From Pseudolysobacter antarcticus (lineage in GTDB: Bacteria; Pseudomonadota; Gammaproteobacteria; Xanthomonadales; Rhodanobacteraceae), in assembly GCF_004168365.1 (NCBI RefSeq), contig NZ_CP035704.1:1426001-1490000 (forward strand): DNA of 64,000 nucleotides, read 5' to 3'. Position 1 is the first letter of the stretch. Every line of letters starts with the position of its first letter. The position numbers and the translations under genes were made by a program. Positions 34,888 to 46,314 of the stretch are shown one piece after another. The notes under the pieces were generated by a model that ran no database searches, had not been told where the DNA came from, and saw only the letters and a program-made list of their open reading frames with translations.

Positions 34888-36063
34888 ATGCAGCATGCGG
34901 CACGTTTTTGCGTGAATACGGCGGCAGCATTCGTGCTCGCCGCGGCGCTGGTCGCGTGCTCGCAGGCGCCAGCGCCAGTGGTCCCGGTGACGTTCCACGC
35001 CAGCGGCAGTCCGGCGCATTTGAGTGACTGGCATGTCACCGCTGCGCTGGACGGAAAACTTCAGCTCAATGCCGATGTTGTGCCGTACGATTTGAACACA
35101 CCGTTGTTCAGCGATTACGCGCACAAACTGCGTACGATCTGGATGCCGAAAGGTGTTGCGGCAAAATACGATGCGGCGCAGACCTTCGATTTTCCGGTCG
35201 GCACGATCATCACCAAGACGTTTTATTATCCTCTGCCGAAAGGTGCGGCGCGTGATGCCAAGTCGGTGGCGCGCAGCTACGATCAATCGCGCGATTTTGC
35301 CGGCTCGGGTCTCGATCTCACGCAAGTCCATCTGATCGAAACGCGCGTACTGGTTCGCCGTGAAAGCGGCTGGGCGGCGCTGCCTTATGTCTGGAATGCG
35401 GATCAGACCGATGCCGAACTCGCACGCACCGGCGATACCCAAGCACTGGAGCTGGTCGCCGACGATGGCACACGCGAACCGTTCACATATGTAGTGCCGA
35501 ACGAAAACCAGTGTGCCGGCTGCCACGGCACCGACATGAAAAATCCTTCGTTGATCGCACCAATCGGGCCGAAGGCGCGGCATCTCAATCGCGATTACGC
35601 TTATGCCGATGGCCGCGAAAATCAACTCGCGCATTTGACGCGGCTCGGTTATCTCATGGGATTGCCCGAAGCATCCGCCGTGCCACGCAATGCCGACTGG
35701 CACGATGCCACGCAGGATGTCACGGCGCGCGCGCGCGCTTATCTCGATATCAATTGCGGCCACTGCCACAACGCAAACGGTCCGGCCAATACCACGGGAT
35801 TGTCGCTGGATATTTTCACCGCGCCGGATCGACATCTCGGCCTGTGCAAACCACCGGTTGCGGCGGGTCGGGGTACTGGCGATCACAAGGTCGATATCGT
35901 GCCCGGCAAACCGGATGATTCGATTCTGCCGTATCGCATGAATTCCAGCGAACCGGCCGTGATGATGCCGGAGCAGGGACGCAGTACCATTCATCGCGAA
36001 GGTATGGAATTGATTCGCGCATGGATCGCGGCATGGCAGGGGAATTGCGATGTGGCGTCGTGA
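34888..36063 (+). CDS. SO2930-like diheme c-type cytochrome lipoprotein (TIGR03806-like)
   Basis: This 391-residue protein is read from ATG 34888. A GTG at 34873 overlapping the upstream stop would add five residues and couple translation. A lipobox (LVAC) follows the alanine-rich signal. Two haem-c sites are present: CAGCHG at about residue 209 and CGHCHN at about 291. The region before the first site (LNTPLFSDYAHKLRTIW and GTIITKTFYYP) is the conserved TIGR03806 part. It pairs with the beta-helix lipoprotein and probably transfers electrons at the envelope. The redox partner is unknown. Confidence 0.87.
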   Translation: MQHAARFCVNTAAAFVLAAALVACSQAPAPVVPVTFHASGSPAHLSDWHVTAALDGKLQLNADVVPYDLNTPLFSDYAHKLRTIWMPKGVAAKYDAAQTFDFPVGTIITKTFYYPLPKGAARDAKSVARSYDQSRDFAGSGLDLTQVHLIETRVLVRRESGWAALPYVWNADQTDAELARTGDTQALELVADDGTREPFTYVVPNENQCAGCHGTDMKNPSLIAPIGPKARHLNRDYAYADGRENQLAHLTRLGYLMGLPEASAVPRNADWHDATQDVTARARAYLDINCGHCHNANGPANTTGLSLDIFTAPDRHLGLCKPPVAAGRGTGDHKVDIVPGKPDDSILPYRMNSSEPAVMMPEQGRSTIHREGMELIRAWIAAWQGNCDVAS

Positions 36064-36155
36064 TCGATAAAAAATCTCAGGCAACACGCATGATCCGCGG
36101 GTGATGCGATGTTGCATTTGTTGTACTTGGTATTAGCACGTGGGGAGATGCGCAG

Positions 36156-38651
36156 ATGACCATACTCAGAAAAAAATTGACGCTGTGTCTTCGTGAAATT
36201 CTGTTCGGAGGTGTCACGCTTGCATGCCTTGCGCCGAATTTTGCGGCGGCGACAGAATCGCCTGATGCGGCAGTGGCAGATACGCCTGCGGCGGCGGCAA
36301 CGGATGCGAGCGGCGCGACGACCGAACTCGAAAATGTCACCGTCACCGCGCAGAGCCGCACCCAGCAGGTGCAGGACGTACCGATTCCGTTGCAGATCGT
36401 TACCGCCAAGGACATCGACAAACTTGCGGTCACCGATCTCAGCAAGATGAACGGTTATATCCCCGGTCTCGTGGTTGGCGGCGATCAACCGACCCAGCCT
36501 TCTTATGCGATGCGCGGCATCGGCACCGGCGATTTCGGCGTGGGTTCGGATTCGCCAATCGGCGTTTATGTCGATGGCGTCTACACCGGCAAGACCGGCG
36601 GCGCGCTCATGAACTTCAATGACGTGCAGCGCATCGAGGTTTTGAAAGGACCGCAGGGCACTTTGTTCGGACGCAACAGCGCCGGTGGTGCGATCTCGAT
36701 CATCACCAACGAACCTTCGGATAAATGGCAAGAACAGGCGCGCGTGCGCTTTGGCGATTATGGCCTGCGCTACATCGATGGCGTGTTGAATGCGCCGATC
36801 AATCAGGACATGGCGCTGCGTTTCAGTTTCGTCAACAACCAGAGTGACGGCTGGCTCAAGGATGCCGCGAGTGGCCAGCGTTACGAAGGCCAGCACGACT
36901 GGGGTACACGCGCGGCGTTCCGCTGGAATGCGCCAGGCGATACCCAGATTCTGTTGACCTGGGAACACGAAAAACTCGATCAGCCGGCGCGTCCCGCGAT
37001 TGGTCTGGTGGCGATGCCGCCAGCGCCCGGCGTGCCGACGCTCGGTGCCGATCCTGATACCTATCTTGATCCGCTCAAGGCGCCGGTCTACAACAACGTG
37101 ATCGACGGTGGTGAGCGTCGCCGCTTTGATGGTGTGACCTTGCGCATCGAACATCCGTTCGGTTGGGCTGATTTCACCTCGACCACTGCGTGGCGCAATT
37201 TCGACAGCTACAACCGCGAGAGCGACAGCGGTACCAATCGCATTCAGACCTATTTCGACACCACCAATATCGAGAGCAATACGACCTGGTCGCAGGAGTT
37301 CAAGTTGTCGGGTGAAACCTCACGCGCGAACTGGGTCGCTGGCGCGAGTTTCTTCAAGGAAAAAGCTGAACAATCGAGCCAGCTGAATTTTTTCACTGAC
37401 ACCATCGATACCTTGCTCAGCAATAATCCGCAGGTCGGTTTTCCGTTGGTCGGCACGCTCAGTCAGGTGTATGGCTCGGTCGGGCTGCCGAGCCTGCTTG
37501 GCGATCCGTGGCAGGAATCGATTTTCAACCACGGCGACTACAAGGCGCAGGCCTTGTACGGCGATGTGATCTGGCATCTCACCGATCGTCTGAACCTCAC
37601 CACCGGAGTGCGCTTCACGCATGACGAAAAAGAGTTCAGCTGGTACAACCCGTTGCGCAAAGCACCCGGACTCGATGCGGCGATTGCCGCGGCGACCGCC
37701 GCCGGACTTGATCCAGCCAGCGCGTTGGTTGCGACCGGGTTTTTCACGCCCGATCAAGCCGCGCAGCTCGCGCCGATCCTCAGCAACAATATCGAGTTCA
37801 ACACGCTCGCATCGAGCGCCAAGCCGCTTGCGCTCAACAACAGCTGGAACGATACCAGCCCGCGCCTCGTGCTCGATTACAAACTCACGCCGGAGATGAT
37901 GATCTACGCCTCGGCGACCAAGGGTTACCAGGCTGGCGGCTTCAACAGCGTGCAGGTCGGCTCCACCTACCAGCCGGAAAACGTCAAGAATTACGAGGCC
38001 GGCATCAAGAGTTATTTTCCCGATTACCACTTGCTGTTGAATGCGTCGATTTATTACTACAAGTTCTCGAACCTGCAATCGCTGACCCTCGTGCAAGATG
38101 TCAACAACGGCTTGCCGCTGTATCTCGTCACGAGCAGCGATCAGGATGCAAAAGGACTCGAGCTCGAAGCGCACTGGCAGGCGAGTGAAGGTTTGCGGCT
38201 GAACTTTACCTCGGCGTATATCGACGCACGCTACAAGGATTTTGTCGACAGCAACCAGATCGATCTGAGTGGTCAGCCGACCGGCGAACCTTCGTTCTCG
38301 GCCGCCGCAGGCATGGATTATGTCTGGCGCAATGTCGCTGGCGGCGCTATCGATTTCACGCTGCAACACGCGCATCGCGGCAAGACCCGCTGCAATGCTG
38401 CATCGCCGCTGCAGGGCAATTGTCTGGTCACGCCATCGTTCAAACTCGGCACCGCGCAGGAGCGCACCGATATGCGCATTGCGTGGAATTCCGACAGTAA
38501 CATCTGGGGTGTAGCCTTGTTCGCCAACAATCTGTTCGACAAACGTTACGTCACCGGCATCAACAATATTTCGACCAGCACGATTGGCACGCCGTTTGCG
38601 AGCATCAGCCCGCCGCGCATGTATGGCGTTGAGTTAAGCGCAAAATTCTAG
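36156..38651 (+). CDS. TonB-dependent outer-membrane receptor
   Basis: This 831-residue protein has a signal peptide (LFGGVTLACLAPNFAAA) and GGGGAG eight bases before ATG 36156. The plug domain opens with ELENVTVTAQSRTQQVQDVP and contains YAMRGIGTGDFG, YVDGVYTG, VLKGPQGTLFGRN and SAGGAISIIT. The barrel ends RMYGVELSAKF, with terminal Phe. It is of the FepA/PupB-like class without an N-terminal signalling domain. The substrate (siderophore, vitamin or oligosaccharide) cannot be read from sequence. It lies 92 bases downstream of the beta-helix/diheme pair on the same strand and probably works with it. Confidence 0.93.
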   Translation: MTILRKKLTLCLREILFGGVTLACLAPNFAAATESPDAAVADTPAAAATDASGATTELENVTVTAQSRTQQVQDVPIPLQIVTAKDIDKLAVTDLSKMNGYIPGLVVGGDQPTQPSYAMRGIGTGDFGVGSDSPIGVYVDGVYTGKTGGALMNFNDVQRIEVLKGPQGTLFGRNSAGGAISIITNEPSDKWQEQARVRFGDYGLRYIDGVLNAPINQDMALRFSFVNNQSDGWLKDAASGQRYEGQHDWGTRAAFRWNAPGDTQILLTWEHEKLDQPARPAIGLVAMPPAPGVPTLGADPDTYLDPLKAPVYNNVIDGGERRRFDGVTLRIEHPFGWADFTSTTAWRNFDSYNRESDSGTNRIQTYFDTTNIESNTTWSQEFKLSGETSRANWVAGASFFKEKAEQSSQLNFFTDTIDTLLSNNPQVGFPLVGTLSQVYGSVGLPSLLGDPWQESIFNHGDYKAQALYGDVIWHLTDRLNLTTGVRFTHDEKEFSWYNPLRKAPGLDAAIAAATAAGLDPASALVATGFFTPDQAAQLAPILSNNIEFNTLASSAKPLALNNSWNDTSPRLVLDYKLTPEMMIYASATKGYQAGGFNSVQVGSTYQPENVKNYEAGIKSYFPDYHLLLNASIYYYKFSNLQSLTLVQDVNNGLPLYLVTSSDQDAKGLELEAHWQASEGLRLNFTSAYIDARYKDFVDSNQIDLSGQPTGEPSFSAAAGMDYVWRNVAGGAIDFTLQHAHRGKTRCNAASPLQGNCLVTPSFKLGTAQERTDMRIAWNSDSNIWGVALFANNLFDKRYVTGINNISTSTIGTPFASISPPRMYGVELSAKF

Positions 38652-38703
38652 AGCTGGTGCAATATCTTACTGCGCGACCCTGATCGAGATTCATGCGCTG
38701 CTC

Positions 38704-38783
38704 GAAATGCTCACATACGAAAAGTATGCTCCGCTTTCTGTGCTGCTCTTCACCTCGCTGAGGGCCGCTCGCTACAGATATTG
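38704..38783 (+). other. Shared 3-prime element, copy A
   Basis: A stretch past the TonB receptor gene contains a small stem, CATAC-GAAAA-GTATG, then a CTCCG/TT block, TCACC and CGCTCGCTAC. The same order of blocks recurs at 56696-56777, where the stem bases differ but still pair. It is non-coding as far as I can tell. I recall similar sequences after genes in other proteobacteria but can cite no description. Confidence 0.5.
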
Positions 38784-38817
38784 AACAAATTTTTTCAGGC
38801 TTTTTTGGCCTCCAACA

Positions 38818-38849
38818 CGGGTCAGCAGTTTGCTGACCCGCTTTTTTTT
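38818..38849 (+). terminator. Rho-independent terminator before leuS
   Basis: CGGGTCAGCA and TGCTGACCCG form a perfect 10-bp stem with a three-base loop, followed by C and eight T. It ends transcription from the receptor cluster and separates it from leuS. Otherwise 38652-38965 holds only the element at 38704. Confidence 0.9.
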
Positions 38850-38959
38850 GCGGCGGCGCGCAGCGCCGGGTAATTTCCCGACGGTGATGGCAACAAGCCG
38901 CATGGCTTTCCTCGCGGCGCAGCCTGGGTTACGCTGGAAAGCTGACTTTGACACGTTGA

Positions 38960-41677
<2,718 letters not shown>

Positions 41678-41726
41678 CGCGCGAATCAGAAGCCGGGCTG
41701 CGAGCCTCAAGAGGATTCGTTTTGCG

Positions 41727-41752
41727 GTCATTCCCATGCCGGCGGGAATGAC
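41727..41752. repeat. REP-like single palindrome after leuS
   Basis: GTCATTCCC and GGGAATGAC form a 9-bp stem around an 8-base loop, related to the units at 6794 and 27606. It lies 49 bases past the leuS stop and may protect the transcript end. Confidence 0.65.
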
Positions 41753-41849
41753 TGCAACAGCGCTAACCAGGCATCAGCCCGATTTTCGTTTCCCTGCAAT
41801 GTTGATGCGAGAGTAGACTCCAGCGACCATCAGACTGGGGAGTTATGAC

Positions 41850-42410
41850 ATGGTTTCGCTCGCACAACTTTGGTTGCCGATTCTGCTTTCTGCCGTCTTC
41901 GTTTTTTTCGCCAGCAGCGTGTTCAACATGCTGCTGAAGTTCTGGCACGTACCCGACTATCGTGGCTTCTCCAACGAGGAAGAAGTCAGCGCCGCGATAC
42001 GCAATGCCAATGCCAGTGCTGGCATGTACATGATTCCGTATTGCACCTCCGGTGATATGAAAAAGCCCGAGACGCGCGAGAAATTTCGGCGCGGTCCGGT
42101 CGGCGCCATTTTTCTGCGCCAACCCGGCGAGATGAATATGGGCGCCTCACTCGGTCAGTGGTTTGTGTTTTGCCTGCTGGTTTCATTCCTGTGCGCCTGT
42201 CTCGCCAGCTCGGTGCTGGGCACCGCGGCGCCGTTTGCCAATGTATTTCATCTGGTCGCACTCGGCGCATTCATGGCGTATGCGCTCGGTACGTTGCCGA
42301 ATGGCATCTGGTGGGGGCATCCGTGGCGCAGCGTGCTTAAATATGCGATCGACGGGTTGATCTACGCGCTTATCGCGGGTGCCACGTTTGCCTGGCTTTG
42401 GCCGCGATAG
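41850..42410 (+). CDS. Uncharacterised inner-membrane protein
   Basis: This 186-residue protein has one N-terminal helix (LPILLSAVFVFFASSVFNMLL). A soluble segment of about 85 residues follows, with KFWHVPDYRGFSNEEEV, TSGDMKKPETREKFRRGP and LRQPGEMNMGASLGQWF. Three further helices end IYALIAGATFAWLWP. I have seen similar proteins annotated only as hypothetical, so I assign no function. It sits between leuS and lptE, genes normally adjacent in gammaproteobacteria, so it is an insertion in that block. Confidence 0.8.
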   Translation: MVSLAQLWLPILLSAVFVFFASSVFNMLLKFWHVPDYRGFSNEEEVSAAIRNANASAGMYMIPYCTSGDMKKPETREKFRRGPVGAIFLRQPGEMNMGASLGQWFVFCLLVSFLCACLASSVLGTAAPFANVFHLVALGAFMAYALGTLPNGIWWGHPWRSVLKYAIDGLIYALIAGATFAWLWPR

Positions 42411-42451
42411 AAACCCTGCGCATAACCGGATAGCGATACACCGAATGAGGC

Positions 42452-42491
42452 AACGTCTGGCGTGAGCCACACAGAAGTCGCGCCAGACGTT
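42452..42491. promoter_or_regulatory. 11-bp inverted repeat upstream of lptE
   Basis: AACGTCTGGCG at 42452-42462 is perfectly complementary to CGCCAGACGTT at 42481-42491, with an 18-base spacer. It lies 32 bases before the lptE start. It could be a hairpin ending the upstream gene (no U-run), a leader structure or an operator. Confidence 0.45.
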
Positions 42492-42523
42492 ATCATTCGC
42501 CAAACCGCCGATCCGGAATGTCC

Positions 42524-43030
42524 ATGTTGAAAAATCTCTCGTTGTTGTCCCTGTTGGCGCTGACCTTGGTCGGCTGCGGATTTCAGCTGCGCGGCGAGGC
42601 TCAATTGCCACCGGGCATGCAGCGCGTGATTGTGGTATCGGCGGATGCGTTCAGTCCGCTCAAGCGCAACCTCGAAGATTCGTTGCGGCGCTCGGGTGCC
42701 ACGGTCGAAGAAAAATCCGGCGACGGCATCGCCGAGCTCAAGTTACCGGTCGTCACGATCAGCCCGGAAGTCTCATCTGTCGGCATCGCCCAGCACGTGC
42801 GCGAATTCGTTATGGTCTATCACGTCGAGCTTGAAGTCGTGAACTCCGAAGGCAAGATCATCGTGCCGAAACAGACCGTCGAACTCACGCGTGACTTCAC
42901 GTTCGACGACACTCAGGCGCTTGGCATCGGCGTCGAACAGGACGAGCTCAAACGCCAGATGCAACGCGATATGGTGCAGTCGGTGATGCGCCGCATCGAA
43001 GCCGTCGGCAAGTCTGCTGCTGCGCATTGA
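42524..43030 (+). CDS. lptE: LPS-assembly lipoprotein LptE
   Basis: This 168-residue lipoprotein plugs and supports the LptD barrel that inserts lipopolysaccharide into the outer membrane. The lipobox is LVGC, followed by the typical GFQLRGEAQLPPGMQRV. The remainder has the LptE alpha/beta fold with VREFVMVYHVELEV. GGA lies six bases before the second ATG (42524), which I prefer to ATG 42518. It is followed by holA at 40 bases, the standard gammaproteobacterial order. Confidence 0.93.
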   Translation: MLKNLSLLSLLALTLVGCGFQLRGEAQLPPGMQRVIVVSADAFSPLKRNLEDSLRRSGATVEEKSGDGIAELKLPVVTISPEVSSVGIAQHVREFVMVYHVELEVVNSEGKIIVPKQTVELTRDFTFDDTQALGIGVEQDELKRQMQRDMVQSVMRRIEAVGKSAAAH

Positions 43031-43070
43031 TGCGATAGCCCCAGCGTCGTAGTCACAGCTTTTTCGCCGC

Positions 43071-44090
43071 ATGTCGATCAGCCTCGCACAACTTCATAAA
43101 CACCTGACTGGCGACACGTTGCGCCCGATATATCTGCTCGCCGGCGAGGAGCACTTGCTGTTGCTCGAAGCCGCCGATGCGATTCGCGTGCGCGCGCGTG
43201 CACTCGGATTCACCGAGCGCGAGGTGATCGATCTCGAAGCCAACGGCGACTGGAATGAGCTCAGCATGGCCGCATCGGCGATGTCGTTGTTCGCCACGCG
43301 CAAGGTCATCGACCTGCGCCTGCCCAGCGGCAAACCCGGCAAGGATGGCGCTGCGGCAATTATCGAATATTGCGAAAATCCGCCGCCCGATACTGTCTTG
43401 CTGATCACCAGCACGCAGTGGAGCAAGGCGCATGAAACGGCGTGGGTCGCGGCGCTTGAAAAGGCCGGTTTGTTCGTGCCGTGCTGGCCGATCAAACTCG
43501 GTGAATTGCCGGCATGGATCGAGCAGCGTATGGCGTCGCGCGGCCTCAACGCGAATCGCGATGCGGCGGCGTTATTGGCCGAGCGCGTCGAAGGAAATCT
43601 GCTCGCGGCCGCACAGGAAATCGACAAGCTCGTATTGCTGCGCGGGCCGGGTACGATCGACGTTGCGGCGATGGAAGATTTGGTCGCCGACAGCGCGCGT
43701 TTTGATGCGTTCAAGCTCACCGATGCCGCGTGCAGCGGCGACGGCGAACGTTGCCTGCGCATCCTTGCCGGCTTGCGTGCCGAGGGCGAACAAGTACCGC
43801 CGCTGCTCGGCTGGATCTTGAATCAACTGCAACTGCTGGCGCGTTTATCGGCACAATCGGCCAATCTTTCCGCAGCGTTTAGTAGCGAGCGTGTCTGGCC
43901 CGCGCGGCAAGGCATGTACCGCAAGGCGCTCGGCCGCAGTGATCGCAGCCATTGGGAACGCTGCCTGCGCCAGGCCACGCGTATCGATCGCATCAGCAAG
44001 GGCCGCGGCGCGGGTGATGCATGGCTAGAACTCGAACGTCTGCTCGTGGCGATGGCACAGCCGCGCGCGGCGCGACTGCTCGCCAGTTGA
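43071..44090 (+). CDS. holA: DNA polymerase III delta subunit
   Basis: This 339-residue clamp-loader subunit opens the beta sliding clamp. The N-terminal AAA+-like domain lacks a functional Walker A, as usual for delta, and has PIYLLAGEEHLLLLEAADAIR (split over residues 17-38). The motif around VDLRLPSGKPGK follows, then the helical C-terminal collar domain. Length and position after lptE match the family. Confidence 0.95.
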   Translation: MSISLAQLHKHLTGDTLRPIYLLAGEEHLLLLEAADAIRVRARALGFTEREVIDLEANGDWNELSMAASAMSLFATRKVIDLRLPSGKPGKDGAAAIIEYCENPPPDTVLLITSTQWSKAHETAWVAALEKAGLFVPCWPIKLGELPAWIEQRMASRGLNANRDAAALLAERVEGNLLAAAQEIDKLVLLRGPGTIDVAAMEDLVADSARFDAFKLTDAACSGDGERCLRILAGLRAEGEQVPPLLGWILNQLQLLARLSAQSANLSAAFSSERVWPARQGMYRKALGRSDRSHWERCLRQATRIDRISKGRGAGDAWLELERLLVAMAQPRAARLLAS

Positions 44091-44098
44091 GTTTTGTC

Positions 44099-44755
44099 GT
44101 GAGCGCGCAGCGGCCTCTCGCCTTGCTCGGCGGTACGTTCGATCCGATCCATCTTGGCCACCTGCGCGTGGCGTGGGAGGCCGCCGAGGCGCTTGATGCC
44201 GATGTGCATCTGCTGCTCGCGCATGAGCCGCCGCATCGGCCCGCGCCCGTCGCGAGTGTCGAGCAACGGGTTGCTATTTTGCGCGCCGCGCTTGCGGGGC
44301 AGCAACGACTGCACATCGATCTGCGCGAGCTGCGTCGTACTGGGCCGTCGTATAGCATCGATACGCTGATCGAAGTGCGTGCCGAGATCGGTCCGCAACG
44401 CAGCCTGATCCTGCTGCTCGGCGCCGATGCGTTTGCCGGATTGCCGGGCTGGCATCGCTGGCAGGAATTGTTCGATCTGGCGCATATCGTCGTGCTCACG
44501 CGCCCTGGCGTGGCCGCGGCGCTCGGCGCGGAGCTGCAAACGCAAGTGCTGGCGCACGAGGTGGATACGGCGCAAATCCTCGCGACGCGCACGGCCGGCG
44601 CGATATTCCATTTGCCGGTCACGCCTCTGGATATTTCCGCCACGCAGATCCGTCAATTGCTGCGCGATGGCCACGAACCGCGCTATTTGCTGCCCGATGT
44701 TTTGCTGGCCGATCCGAGCTTGCTCGACGCCTATCGGCTCGGCGCCGGCAATTAG
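44099..44755 (+). CDS. nadD: Nicotinate-nucleotide adenylyltransferase
   Basis: This 218-residue NAD-biosynthesis enzyme adenylates nicotinate mononucleotide. GGTFDPIHLGHLRVA carries the nucleotidyltransferase HxGH motif and ISATQIRQLL the ISxTxxR motif. I start at GTG 44099, eight bases after holA. The longer frame from 44021 would overlap holA by 70 bases. Its order before rsfS is conserved in proteobacteria. Confidence 0.95.
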   Translation: MSAQRPLALLGGTFDPIHLGHLRVAWEAAEALDADVHLLLAHEPPHRPAPVASVEQRVAILRAALAGQQRLHIDLRELRRTGPSYSIDTLIEVRAEIGPQRSLILLLGADAFAGLPGWHRWQELFDLAHIVVLTRPGVAAALGAELQTQVLAHEVDTAQILATRTAGAIFHLPVTPLDISATQIRQLLRDGHEPRYLLPDVLLADPSLLDAYRLGAGN

Positions 44756-44949
44756 TTTGCCTCGAAAGTCGGCTCGCAACGATGCTGGTTTTGCTGAACC
44801 ACACGCGAAAATCCGTTCATGCCCGCAGGCCGGAACCGACGCATTTCAGCCATCGTCACTTCCGCCACCGGCAAATCAGCGTATATTGGTGCCGCCCGGT
44901 CAGCCGAGTTCTGCGGCCGGTTTAATCAAAACACAGAGGTAATACCCGC

Positions 44950-45366
44950 TTGGCAACTGCAGCGAAAGCCAGTCCGAAAACAAAAGCCCGCCCCCGTATC
45001 AAGGCGCCTGTCGACCAGGCCGAGCATCTGCGATTGCAGGTCATCAAGGCGGTGGAAGATCTCAAAGCGAAAGACGTGCGTGAGATCGATGTACGCGGCA
45101 AAACATCCGTCACCGATCTCATGGTGATCGCGAGCGGCACATCCAGCCGACACGTGCGCTCCATCGCCGATGAAGTGCTCAAGCTCGCCAAGCAGATTGG
45201 CGTGGTGCCGATCGGCGTGGAAGGTCAGCGCGAAGCCGAATGGGTACTCGTCGATCTCGGCGACATCGTTGTGCATGTGATGCTGCCGAGAGTGCGCGAG
45301 TTTTACGCGCTGGAACGTCTGTGGACGGTTGGCGACGATATGCCGGAATCTGCTGCGTTGAATTGA
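44950..45366 (+). CDS. rsfS: Ribosomal silencing factor RsfS
   Basis: This 138-residue protein binds uL14 and blocks joining of the 30S and 50S subunits when nutrients are short. The family core is [21 protein letters not shown], then [11 protein letters not shown] and [15 protein letters not shown]. The start is TTG 44950, about ten bases after AGAGG. No ATG is available nearby in frame. An N-terminal basic extension (about 22 residues, [15 protein letters not shown]) is longer than in E. coli. Confidence 0.95.
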   Translation: MATAAKASPKTKARPRIKAPVDQAEHLRLQVIKAVEDLKAKDVREIDVRGKTSVTDLMVIASGTSSRHVRSIADEVLKLAKQIGVVPIGVEGQREAEWVLVDLGDIVVHVMLPRVREFYALERLWTVGDDMPESAALN

Positions 45367-45409
45367 GGTTCGGCGCGTGCTTTTGCGATCCACTCGTGAT
45401 CAGAACGTC

Positions 45410-45730
45410 ATGGCCGAATGGCGAAGACGCAATGTCGAATATCGCGCGAAATCCTTTTGGCTTTGGTTCCCATTCTTCGGTGGTTTGCTGTTGTTTCTGG
45501 GTTGCTTTTTATACTCGCCCGGAATGCTCCCATACGTACTCGGTTTCGAAGCCATCAATTTGCTGATGATAGGTTTCTACCTTTCACGATACTCATCAGA
45601 ACTGCTCAGGTGTCCGCATTGCGAAGAGTGTCCTTTCAGTGTTTATGGCGCTCGACAGTTGCGAGATTATTGTCGCAAATGCGGCTACTGGCTTTCAGAT
45701 GATATCAGCGGGATTTTTGGTATTCGCTGA
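45410..45730 (+). CDS. Small membrane protein with C-terminal zinc ribbon
   Basis: This 106-residue protein starts at ATG 45410 (a GTG at 45377 would add 11 residues). Two hydrophobic helices, FWLWFPFFGGLLLFLGCFL and LGFEAINLLMIGFYL, precede a zinc-ribbon-like end with CPHCEECPF and CRKCGYW (four cysteines as two CxxC pairs). I do not recognise a family. It is inserted between rsfS and rlmH, which are usually adjacent. GC content looks lower than in its neighbours, consistent with later arrival. Confidence 0.65.
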   Translation: MAEWRRRNVEYRAKSFWLWFPFFGGLLLFLGCFLYSPGMLPYVLGFEAINLLMIGFYLSRYSSELLRCPHCEECPFSVYGARQLRDYCRKCGYWLSDDISGIFGIR

Positions 45731-45807
45731 TCGCGGCGCGGCGCGAGCATATATGCGATCTACGTTTCGTAAACGCCAATCGACCCTTCGCGCAATTTCA
45801 CTTTGAA

Positions 45808-46281
45808 ATGCGCGCCCGCCTGATCTCCATCGGTGAACGCATGCCAGCGTGGGTTGCCGCAGGTGTGGCCGAATACAGCAAACGCCTCAGTCATGATCTG
45901 CCGCTCGATGTAATCGAGATCGCGCTAGGCGCACGCGGCAAAGGCCGCGACCTCGCACGTGCGATTAGCGACGAAGGCGCAGCGATGCTTGCGGCGATTC
46001 CGAAAGGCGCACATGTGATCGCGCTCGATGGTCGTGGCAGTGTCTGGAGCAGCGAGCATCTTGCCGAACAACTCGCACGCTGGCGCATGCTCGGCCAGGA
46101 TCTCGTATTTCTGATCGGCGGCCCCGATGGTCTGGCACCCGATGCACTGGCGCGCGCCAATCAGCGTTGGTCGCTCGGTCCGCTGACCTTGCCGCATCCG
46201 ATCGTGCGCATCGTGCTGGCCGAACAGTTGTATCGCGCCGTGAGCCAGCTCGGCAATCATCCGTATCATCGCGGCGGCTGA
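45808..46281 (+). CDS. rlmH: 23S rRNA pseudouridine-1915 N3-methyltransferase
   Basis: This 157-residue SPOUT-fold methyltransferase modifies pseudouridine 1915 in helix 69 of 23S rRNA. The SAM-binding knot is seen in VFLIGGPDGL and LTLPHPIVRIVLAEQLYRA. The ending QLGNHPYHRG is diagnostic. Position downstream of rsfS is conserved. Confidence 0.97.
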   Translation: MRARLISIGERMPAWVAAGVAEYSKRLSHDLPLDVIEIALGARGKGRDLARAISDEGAAMLAAIPKGAHVIALDGRGSVWSSEHLAEQLARWRMLGQDLVFLIGGPDGLAPDALARANQRWSLGPLTLPHPIVRIVLAEQLYRAVSQLGNHPYHRGG

Positions 46282-46314
46282 GCGCGCCGCGTTTGATTTA
46301 TACGCGTCCGGCGC

